64,000 nucleotides of DNA from contig AP024889.1 of the NCBI GenBank assembly GCA_024347015.1, positions 2,790,001 through 2,854,000 of the forward strand. Direction: 5' to 3'. The notes beneath the pieces are model-generated. The model made no database searches, had not been told where the DNA came from, and was given only the letters and a program-made list of their open reading frames with translations. Source of the DNA: Vibrio pectenicida (GTDB taxonomy: Bacteria; Pseudomonadota; Gammaproteobacteria; Enterobacterales; Vibrionaceae). This document shows positions 19,745 through 34,890 of this stretch, one piece after another (position 1 is the stretch's first letter; the number at the start of each line of letters is the position of its first letter). The translations under genes and the position numbers were made by a program.

Positions 19745-19864
19745 AAGCCTGGCGATGTCCTACTCTCACATGGGGAGACCCCACACTACCATCGGCGCTA
19801 TTGTGTTTCACTTCTGAGTTCGGCATGGGTTCAGGTGGGTCCACAACGCTATGGTCGCCAAGCA
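19745..19864 (-). rRNA. rrf: 5S ribosomal RNA, left rrn operon
   Basis: About 120 nt, beginning TGCTTGGCGACCATAGCG and ending ...CGCCAGGC on the minus strand. The conserved core ATGCCGAACTCAGAAGTGAA is present and the ends pair. Boundaries are set by comparison with E. coli 5S and may be off by a few bases. Confidence 0.93.
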
Positions 19865-19989
19865 AATTAGGTGACCTGCTGCGCACTCGCAACCGGTCAA
19901 AATCTGGAAAGCTGCTTACTCTTTAAAGAGCGTTCTCTACACATTCAATGTTCTACTTTGAGTCCACAACAAAACCCTTTGGGTGTTGT

Positions 19990-22879
<2,890 letters not shown>

Positions 22880-23203
22880 ATACAACCCCAAAGAGTCTTG
22901 CTCAGTTGGTGTTGTTAATTAAACAACCAAAGTTGCTGTCTCATTATTTGAATGAGCGAGACAGCGTTCGATTTTGCCGGACTCAAATATAAACGCCACA
23001 ACGAATTGTGGTGTTTCCAAGAACACTTGAATGTGTGTTGGTACCCAATCATTCTTTCGTTAAAAAGAATCATTAGGATTTGAGAACTTTTATTTGAACA
23101 ACAACCAATCACGGTTATTGTTCGTCAGCTTTCCAAATTGTTAAAGAGCAAGATTCTAATTAAGAACCATGTTTAAGTGCACTATTGCAAATGCATTTAA
23201 AGA
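22880..23203 (-). other. Spacer between tRNA-Ala and 23S, left operon
   Basis: About 320 bases with no coding signal. It contains a boxA antitermination element (23139-23150) near the tRNA side, an inverted repeat around GCCACAACGAATTGTGGTG, and sequence flanking 23S that will form part of the RNase III processing stem. Nothing else recognised. Confidence 0.7.
23139..23150 (-). promoter_or_regulatory. boxA antitermination site in the 16S-23S spacer, left operon
   Basis: TGCTCTTTAACA on the minus strand, a perfect match to the rrn boxA consensus, placed upstream of 23S as in E. coli rrn spacers. The NusB/S10 antitermination complex binds this RNA element. Confidence 0.85.
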
Positions 23204-23279
23204 TGGTGGAGCTAAGCAGGATCGAACTGCTGACCTCCTGCGTGCAAGGCAGGCGCTCTCCCAGCTGAGCTATAGCCCC
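23204..23279 (-). tRNA. tRNA-Ala (anticodon TGC), left rrn spacer
   Basis: A 76-nt cloverleaf with encoded CCA; GGGGCTATAGCTCAGCTGGG start, anticodon loop TTGCACG. It sits between tRNA-Ile and 23S, the standard Ile-Ala spacer. Confidence 0.95.
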
Positions 23280-23321
23280 ATCAGGTGTGATACTGTATGC
23301 CAACTCTTCTGGGATGAAGAT

Positions 23322-23398
23322 TGGTGGGTCTGAGTGGACTTGAACCACCGACCTCTCGCTTATCAGGCGAACGCTCTAACCACCTGAGCTACAGACCC
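23322..23398 (-). tRNA. tRNA-Ile (anticodon GAT), left rrn spacer
   Basis: A 77-nt cloverleaf with encoded CCA; GGGTCTGTAGCTCAGGTGGT start and anticodon loop CTGATAA. It follows 16S by about 65 bases. Confidence 0.95.
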
Positions 23399-23463
23399 AG
23401 TATCGTCTTTAAAATCTATAAACCATCAATCTGTGTGGGTACTCATCAAAAATAATCATCGTA

Positions 23464-25021
<1,558 letters not shown>

Positions 25022-25317
25022 AAAGTTTTGATTTCCTAACTAAATAGGATTGGGCTCAATGAATACTGACTTCAAAACTAATATTTACCGCTTATTCGAA
25101 AATAAACAGAAACATGTAATTCTAAAGCTATTATCGTTCTCTTCTTAAATAAATAGGAACAGAACGATAATGAATTGACTGTGCCAAATAATGCCTTTCT
25201 ACAAGAGAAAGTCGTTATTTGTATTGGTCACTCAGTTCATTGATACCTAAAGTGATTCAATAGAATCATTTTTGGATTATCATCAACGAGTGCCCACACA
25301 GATTGATAGGTTTAGTT

Positions 25318-25329
25318 TGTTAAAGAGCG
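25318..25329 (-). promoter_or_regulatory. boxA in the leader of the left rrn operon
   Basis: CGCTCTTTAACA on the minus strand, one mismatch from the boxA consensus TGCTCTTTAACA. It lies about 35 bases downstream of the promoter -10 box. Confidence 0.75.
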
Positions 25330-25365
25330 TTGCTTAGTTCCTTTTGGGTCATAAGCAGGACGCGT

Positions 25366-25393
25366 ATAATACGCGACTGACTATTGAAGTCAA
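25366..25393 (-). promoter_or_regulatory. Promoter of the left rrn operon
   Basis: On the minus strand TTGACT (25388-25393), a 16-base spacer and TATTAT (25366-25371), followed by the GC-rich discriminator ACGCGTCC. A 16-base spacer and GC-rich discriminator are features of stringently controlled rrn P1 promoters. Confidence 0.8.
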
Positions 25394-25425
25394 CATAAAA
25401 CTCTTAGTTTTAAAAGCTTTATGGT

Positions 25426-25447
25426 GACTCGTCTATAAAGACAAGTC
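25426..25447 (-). terminator. Hairpin after the right operon's 5S, without a U-tract
   Basis: A 9-bp stem (GACTTGTCT with AGACGAGTC on the minus strand, one G-T pair) with a 4-base loop, eight bases after 5S. The following bases are ACCATAAAGC, not a T-run, so termination is uncertain and transcripts could continue into the left operon. Confidence 0.5.
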
Positions 25448-25454
25448 GAAATAA

Positions 25455-25574
25455 AAGCCTGGCGATGTCCTACTCTCACATGGGGAGACCCCACACTACC
25501 ATCGGCGCTATTGTGTTTCACTTCTGAGTTCGGCATGGGTTCAGGTGGGTCCACAACGCTATGGTCGCCAAGCA
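25455..25574 (-). rRNA. rrf: 5S ribosomal RNA, right rrn operon
   Basis: Same sequence as the left 5S gene, shifted by 5710 bases. No tRNA gene follows it before the promoter of the left operon. Confidence 0.93.
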
Positions 25575-25699
25575 AATTAGGTGACCCGCTGCGCACTCGC
25601 AACCGGTCAAAATCTGGAAAGCTGCTTACTCTTTAAAGAGCGTTCTCTACACATTCAATGTTCTACTTTGAGTCCACAACAAAACCCTTTGGGTGTTGT

Positions 25700-28589
<2,890 letters not shown>

Positions 28590-28913
28590 ATACAACCCCA
28601 AAGAGTCTTGCTCAGTTGGTGTTGTTAATTAAACAACCAAAGTTGCTGTCTCATTATTTGAATGAGCGAGACAGCGTTCGATTTTGCCGGACTCAAATAT
28701 AAACGCCACAACGAATTGTGGTGTTTCCAAGAACACTTGAATGTGTGTTGGTACCCAATCATTCTTTCGTTAAAAAGAATCATTAGGATTTGAGAACTTT
28801 TATTTGAACAACAACCAATCACGGTTATTGTTCGTCAGCTTTCCAAATTGTTAAAGAGCAAGATTCTAATTAAGAACCATGTTTAAGTGCACTATTGCAA
28901 ATGCATTTAAAGA
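28590..28913 (-). other. Spacer between tRNA-Ala and 23S, right operon
   Basis: Same content as 22880-23203: no coding signal, a boxA at 28849-28860, and the 23S processing-stem flank. Confidence 0.7.
28849..28860 (-). promoter_or_regulatory. boxA antitermination site in the 16S-23S spacer, right operon
   Basis: TGCTCTTTAACA on the minus strand, perfect consensus, at the same relative position as in the left operon. Confidence 0.85.
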
Positions 28914-28989
28914 TGGTGGAGCTAAGCAGGATCGAACTGCTGACCTCCTGCGTGCAAGGCAGGCGCTCTCCCAGCTGAGCTATAGCCCC
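28914..28989 (-). tRNA. tRNA-Ala (anticodon TGC), right rrn spacer
   Basis: Same sequence as the left copy; 76 nt, CCA encoded, anticodon TGC. Confidence 0.95.
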
Positions 28990-29031
28990 ATCAGGTGTGA
29001 TACTGTATGCCAACTCTTCTGGGATGAAGAT

Positions 29032-29108
29032 TGGTGGGTCTGAGTGGACTTGAACCACCGACCTCTCGCTTATCAGGCGAACGCTCTAACCACCTGAGCT
29101 ACAGACCC
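29032..29108 (-). tRNA. tRNA-Ile (anticodon GAT), right rrn spacer
   Basis: Same sequence as the left copy; 77 nt, CCA encoded, anticodon GAT. Confidence 0.95.
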
Positions 29109-29173
29109 AGTATCGTCTTTAAAATCTATAAACCATCAATCTGTGTGGGTACTCATCAAAAATAATCATCGTA

Positions 29174-30731
<1,558 letters not shown>

Positions 30732-31027
30732 AAAGTTTTGATTTCCTAACTAAATAGGATTGGGCTCAATGAATACTGACTTCAAAACTAATATTTACCG
30801 CTTATTCGAAAATAAACAGAAACATGTAATTCTAAAGCTATTATCGTTCTCTTCTTAAATAAATAGGAACAGAACGATAATGAATTGACTGTGCCAAATA
30901 ATGCCTTTCTACAAGAGAAAGTCGTTATTTGTATTGGTCACTCAGTTCATTGATACCTAAAGTGATTCAATAGAATCATTTTTGGATTATCATCAACGAG
31001 TGCCCACACAGATTGATAGGTTTATAT

Positions 31028-31039
31028 TGTTAAAGAGCA
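31028..31039 (-). promoter_or_regulatory. boxA in the leader of the right rrn operon
   Basis: TGCTCTTTAACA on the minus strand, perfect boxA consensus, about 40 bases downstream of the nearer promoter. Confidence 0.85.
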
Positions 31040-31075
31040 GCGCTTTGATGTATTAACTTCTCAAAGCGGAGGTGA

Positions 31076-31103
31076 ATTCTAGCGATATAATTTAAAGAGT
31101 CAA
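31076..31103 (-). promoter_or_regulatory. Proximal promoter of the right rrn operon
   Basis: On the minus strand TTGACT (31098-31103), a 16-base spacer, and TAGAAT (31076-31081). It is equivalent in position to the left operon's promoter relative to boxA. Confidence 0.72.
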
Positions 31104-31193
31104 ACACTTTTTTAAATTAATTTTTTTTGCTGATTTCTACCTCACCGACACTGGCTAAAATCGCCGTAGCTCATGCCGTGTCAGTGGATGCGC

Positions 31194-31221
31194 ATTATAG
31201 GGATACTAATCGATAAGGCAA
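31194..31221 (-). promoter_or_regulatory. Distal promoter of the right rrn operon
   Basis: On the minus strand TTGCCT (31216-31221), a 16-base spacer and a perfect TATAAT (31194-31199), followed by the GC-rich GCGCATCC. This looks like the stronger, stringently regulated P1. An A/T-rich stretch lies directly upstream. Confidence 0.78.
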
Positions 31222-31471
31222 GTAGAAAATGCACTTTTTCTTTCAACAACAATTAGGTGATTAAAAAACACTCTCAAGCCCCTACACTTGTATAATGGAT
31301 AGTCGAAGTTTTCGCAAAAACATTATTTATATCTCTTTAAGGCCAGACTGACCAACACCTACTTATGAAACGAGTAAATACAGCCACTCCTCATAAAGTA
31401 ATAGTCATAAAGTAAGAAGATCTAACCATAAATAAGTATTCACAATTTTTTGATCAATAAATATTTTACGG

Positions 31472-31523
31472 CATAGAAAACAACAAAGCCCCGACTTTCG
31501 TCGAGGCTTTGTTGTTTTCTATG
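31472..31523 (-). terminator. Long terminator hairpin after tRNA-Leu
   Basis: A 19-bp perfect stem (31472-31490 with 31505-31523), one mismatch, four more pairs, and a GAAA tetraloop on the minus strand. The 3' arm is T-rich (GCTTTGTTGTTTTCTATG). The outermost pairs use bases of the tRNA's encoded CCA. Confidence 0.8.
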
Positions 31524-31606
31524 GTACCGGTGGGCGGACTTGAACCGCCACGCCCGAAGGCAACGGATTTTGAATCCGTCGTGTATACCAATTTCACCAC
31601 ACCGGC
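31522..31606 (-). tRNA. tRNA-Leu (anticodon CAA)
   Basis: An 85-nt class II tRNA with a long variable arm (TTGCCTTCGGGCGT) and encoded CCA; the acceptor GCCGGTG pairs with CACCGGT (one G-T). The anticodon loop reads TTCAAAA. It has its own promoter and terminator and is independent of the rrn operons. Confidence 0.94.
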
Positions 31607-31638
31607 ATCTTAAGGCTATTTGCCCTTTAATGGTTGGC

Positions 31639-31666
31639 ATTATACGTAAGCATTGGCATGGTGCAA
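31639..31666 (-). promoter_or_regulatory. Promoter of tRNA-Leu
   Basis: On the minus strand TTGCAC (31661-31666), a 16-base spacer and a perfect TATAAT (31639-31644), about 33 bases before the mature tRNA. Confidence 0.8.
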
Positions 31667-31798
31667 GAGCAAAAAACTGAATTCTCTATCGTTTGCTGAT
31701 AAAATCACCACAATTTACCAAGCTATATGGAAAATATCTTTTCAGTCTTGTTCTGAAAAGATATCCTGAGCATCTAGTAAACTTGGGTAAAGAACATA

Positions 31799-32275
31799 AT
31801 GTCAACAATTGAAGCCTCACAGCCAGCTGGACTAATGCGCCGCCTAGGTGCGTTACTCTATGATGGCTTAATTGTAATTGCGATTGAAATGATGGCTGCT
31901 GGCCTCATTATTGCCATATTACACGCGTTAACAGCAATTGGCTTATTTACTGCTGATCCATATACGGACGTAAGCGATTATCTTACTAACCATCCAATTT
32001 GGGGGCCAATCTATACCCTTTATCTTGCTGCAATCTGGATATATTTCTTTGTTTTTTTTTGGACAAGGGCTGGACAAACATTGGGAATGAGAGCTTGGAA
32101 ACTACAGATTCGAAATCAGAATGGAAGTACTATATCTGTAACTCAAGCATTAATTCGTATCGCTACTTCAGGTTTTGGACTAGCAAACCTGACAGTCCCA
32201 ATCGATCCTCAAAAACGTGGTTTTCACGATATCTGGGCAAAAACGCAAGTTATTGTTTTGAGTAAAGCTCGATGA
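31799..32275 (+). CDS. RDD family membrane protein
   Basis: Small inner-membrane protein of 158 residues. The RDD signature appears near the N-terminus as PAGLMRRLGALLYDGLIVIAIEMM, with the Arg and the Asp of the first helix. Membrane segments are predicted at about 20-45 and 68-92. A typical RDD ending follows: TLGMRAWKLQIRNQNGS and KRGFHDIWAKTQVI. Some RDD proteins are linked to ion transport, but no specific role is established for this one. No strong Shine-Dalgarno precedes the ATG. It stands alone, divergent from tRNA-Leu and convergent with luxS. Confidence 0.85.
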   Translation: MSTIEASQPAGLMRRLGALLYDGLIVIAIEMMAAGLIIAILHALTAIGLFTADPYTDVSDYLTNHPIWGPIYTLYLAAIWIYFFVFFWTRAGQTLGMRAWKLQIRNQNGSTISVTQALIRIATSGFGLANLTVPIDPQKRGFHDIWAKTQVIVLSKAR

Positions 32276-32279
32276 CATA

Positions 32280-32304
32280 AAGGGGAGGACAGCGCCTTCC
32301 CCTT
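32280..32304. terminator. Hairpin between the RDD gene and luxS
   Basis: AAGGGGAGG pairs with CCTTCCCCTT (one G-T) around a short loop, in the 38-bp gap between the two convergent stops. No clear U-tract on either strand, so termination is only probable. Confidence 0.5.
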
Positions 32305-32313
32305 ATAGATTAT

Positions 32314-32832
32314 CTAACCTACTGCTAACTCTTTTAGCATTGATTCCGGCAGGGCTAGTTCATCATTCTTATTTACCTCTATACCCTCATCAATAATACC
32401 TTGAGCAATTTGCTTCGCCTCGGCTAAAGAATGCATTGCAGCAGTACCGCATTGATACTCATTTAATTCTGGAATTTGGTTTTGGCTTTCGACTTTCAGT
32501 ACATCATACATGGCTGATTCCCACCCCTTGGCAACAAATTCTTCTGAAGGCGTACCAACTAAGCTCATGTAAAATCCGGTTCTACATCCCATTGGAGAAA
32601 TATCAATTATCTCAATTTTATTTCCATTGAGATGATTGCGCATAAACCCCGCATACAAATGCTCTAGTGTATGGATACCTTTTTCAGAAAGAATCGCTTT
32701 ATTAGGAGCTGTAAAACGTAAATCAAACACAGTAATTGTATCCCCCCTTGGTGTACTCATCATTTTTGCAACTCTAACCGAAGGTGCATTCATTCGAGTA
32801 TGATCAACAGTAAAACTATCTAGCAATGGCAT
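32314..32832 (-). CDS. luxS: S-ribosylhomocysteine lyase LuxS (autoinducer-2 synthase)
   Basis: Cleaves S-ribosylhomocysteine to homocysteine and DPD, the precursor of the quorum-sensing signal AI-2, and so also recycles the activated methyl cycle. The 172-residue protein has the metal site His54, Glu57, His58 (HTLEHLYAG) and the third ligand Cys128 (EYQCGT). The catalytic Cys83 lies in [10 protein letters not shown]. An AGGAG ribosome site lies nine bases before the ATG. It follows gshA on the same strand, as in other vibrios, but about 390 bp and a terminator separate them, so it has its own promoter. Confidence 0.98.
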   Translation of the reverse strand: MPLLDSFTVDHTRMNAPSVRVAKMMSTPRGDTITVFDLRFTAPNKAILSEKGIHTLEHLYAGFMRNHLNGNKIEIIDISPMGCRTGFYMSLVGTPSEEFVAKGWESAMYDVLKVESQNQIPELNEYQCGTAAMHSLAEAKQIAQGIIDEGIEVNKNDELALPESMLKELAVG

Positions 32833-33085
32833 TATAATTGTCTCCTATTTGTGATAACTCAAAAGCCGTGATATATCACTTTATTTGCCTTTTTACTTCA
32901 AAAAATAACCCTTCATATGCAACAATTCAATTTCTTTATATCATAGCGAAGCGAATTAATGACAAGCATGCATATAGACAAGGTAAATAATAGATGATTA
33001 ACTCAATTAAACTCTCGATATGTATGTTTTATGAGCTTTACTGATTCAATTTTAATGAAGAAATAATATGACCACTTATTCCGGA
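32833..33085 (-). other. AT-rich region upstream of luxS
   Basis: About 250 bases without a coding signal. It must contain the luxS promoter, although no -35/-10 pair stands out clearly. A 12-base palindrome, GTGATATATCAC (32868-32879), lies about 35 bases upstream of the luxS start and could be an operator. Confidence 0.4.
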
Positions 33086-33120
33086 CAAAAAATGCCACTC
33101 AAGGGCCCTTGAGTGGCATT
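33086..33120 (-). terminator. Intrinsic terminator after gshA
   Basis: A perfect 30-base palindrome (33091-33120) centred on GGGCCC, arm AATGCCACTCAAGGG. On the minus strand it is followed by a run of T, so it ends gshA transcription before the luxS promoter region. Confidence 0.88.
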
Positions 33121-33222
33121 ACAAAAAAATTCATTTAGGTTCAGTTGAAAATAACAACATTAGAGTCTAGAAATTACCATTGCTAATACTGTTATATATT
33201 CAACCTCAAAGAGTTGAATAAT

Positions 33223-34791
33223 TTACGAATTCAAGTAAGCAAAATAACCTTGTAAAAAATCGTCAAAGTTGAGTGTATCTGAATTCTCAACTTGACGTTG
33301 TTGCTCTTGAGATCGCTGAACTTCTTGCTCCATAATTCCCTTGCTGTATATTTTAAAATTATGTTTAACATGTTGCTCACTATATTGCTGACCAAACTCA
33401 CAACCAACTTTACCTAGGCCACCAAACTTCTTCGTATCAGCAAGAAGCTGCCCAGAAATCGTCAGCTCTGGGTTATCTATCCAAGTGCGAAGCTTATGGC
33501 ATACAGAACGATAGGCCTTTCCCCCGTGTGCTGCATCCATTTGTTGTGCAATAAGCAAAAGTTCATCAAAAACACGATGTGCCCAACTCTGTAAAGATAA
33601 GGCTTCACCTTTACAACCTATTTGTAATTCCAAACCTATCTGGCGGCCTGATTCAACCACTTTATTCCAATTCTCCCGCCAGCATGCCTGTTCACAAAAG
33701 TCCATAGGTTCAGAGTCAGAAAGCGCTGACCAAGTGAGGAAAAGGTCGAGAAAACGAATCTGATCCTGATCTATCCCTATAGAACTATAAGGGTTAACAT
33801 CTAGTGCACGTACTTCTATATATTCAACCCCACCACGAGATAATGCTTCCGAAGGCTTTTCGCCATTTTTTGCTACCCTTTTAGGCCTTATTGGGGCATA
33901 AAGCTCATTCTCAATCTGTAAAACATTACTATTAAGTTGCCGATACTCACCATCAACCTTCACACCAATATCTGCAAATTCAGAGGATGGTGTTCGAATA
34001 GCCGTATTAAGACCATCTAAATATTCATTTAAGCTGTTGAAGCCTATTTTCAACGAACTTTGCGAGCTATTAGTATAACCGAGGTCGCTCATCCTTAGTG
34101 AGGTTGCATTCGGGAGGTAAAGTGTTTGACCAATATTTTCAAAAGAAAATTTAGTCTCTCTACCTTGAACAAAGGAAGAACATAACGCAGGAGAAGCACC
34201 AAAAAAGAATGGAATCAGCCACCCAAATCTATAATAGTTTCTAATTAAACCAAAATAAGCCTCAGATTTTGCACCACAGCGCTCTGCATCATTTTGCTCA
34301 CCATATAGCGCATCCCAAAAAGATTCTGGAAAAGAGAAGTTAAAATGCACACCAGAAATAATTTGCATTAAACTTCCGTAACGGCGTTTAAGGCCTTCAC
34401 GATATAGGGTTTTCATTTTCCCAGAATTAGAGTCACCATATTGAGCAAGATGGATATCATCTTGCTGGCTGACATAACACGGCATTGAAAGTGGCCACAT
34501 TCGTTCTTCGCCCAATTTAGATTGAGTGAAATGGTGGATATCCTCTAGCTGCTGGATGAGTGTATTGACATCAGTGGATACAGGGGTGATGAACTCCAAC
34601 AAAGACTCTGAAAAATCTGTCGTTATCCAATTATTCGCATAAGCAGAACCTAGCTCTTGGGGGTGCGGTGTTGTCGCTAGCTTACCATCCTTTTGGTAGC
34701 GCAATGTTTCTCTCTCCACACCACGCGAAAGGGATTTAAATATCTCAGGTTTGAGCGCTATTTGCTCAAGTCGCGTAGCAAAATCAGTCAC
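33223..34791 (-). CDS. gshA: Glutamate-cysteine ligase GshA
   Basis: ATP-dependent first step of glutathione synthesis, joining glutamate and cysteine. From the chosen GTG start ([12 protein letters not shown]...) the protein is 522 residues, the usual gammaproteobacterial GshA length. Family blocks are [10 protein letters not shown] (Glu for metal), [44 protein letters not shown] and [19 protein letters not shown]. The frame is open to an ATG at 34872, adding 27 residues unlike the family, with no good ribosome site, so I prefer 34791. It lies about 100 bp after the M16 peptidase gene and may share its transcript. Confidence 0.93.
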   Translation of the reverse strand: MTDFATRLEQIALKPEIFKSLSRGVERETLRYQKDGKLATTPHPQELGSAYANNWITTDFSESLLEFITPVSTDVNTLIQQLEDIHHFTQSKLGEERMWPLSMPCYVSQQDDIHLAQYGDSNSGKMKTLYREGLKRRYGSLMQIISGVHFNFSFPESFWDALYGEQNDAERCGAKSEAYFGLIRNYYRFGWLIPFFFGASPALCSSFVQGRETKFSFENIGQTLYLPNATSLRMSDLGYTNSSQSSLKIGFNSLNEYLDGLNTAIRTPSSEFADIGVKVDGEYRQLNSNVLQIENELYAPIRPKRVAKNGEKPSEALSRGGVEYIEVRALDVNPYSSIGIDQDQIRFLDLFLTWSALSDSEPMDFCEQACWRENWNKVVESGRQIGLELQIGCKGEALSLQSWAHRVFDELLLIAQQMDAAHGGKAYRSVCHKLRTWIDNPELTISGQLLADTKKFGGLGKVGCEFGQQYSEQHVKHNFKIYSKGIMEQEVQRSQEQQRQVENSDTLNFDDFLQGYFAYLNS

Positions 34792-34890
34792 AATGAAGTT
34801 CACTTCTAGTCCTGATCCAAACACTATGGACCGTTTGTATGTAGAGACGGAGAAAGTCCGTCTCTCTGTCATGGTATAGTTATGTGTGCT

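Larger units (their letters stand above)
25022..25454 (-). other. Leader of the left rrn operon and tail of the right one
   Basis: No coding region. Reading leftwards from the right operon's 5S: a hairpin at 25426-25447, a sigma-70 promoter at 25366-25393, a boxA-like element at 25318-25329, then about 295 bases of 16S leader that match the right operon's leader. This layout gives the left operon its own promoter. Confidence 0.75.
30732..31471 (-). other. Leader and upstream region of the right rrn operon
   Basis: No coding region. It holds about 295 bases of leader shared with the left operon, a boxA (31028-31039), two promoter candidates (31076-31103 and 31194-31221), and an AT-rich upstream stretch (about 31222-31471) where UP elements and Fis sites would be expected. 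I could not identify individual Fis sites. Confidence 0.7.
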
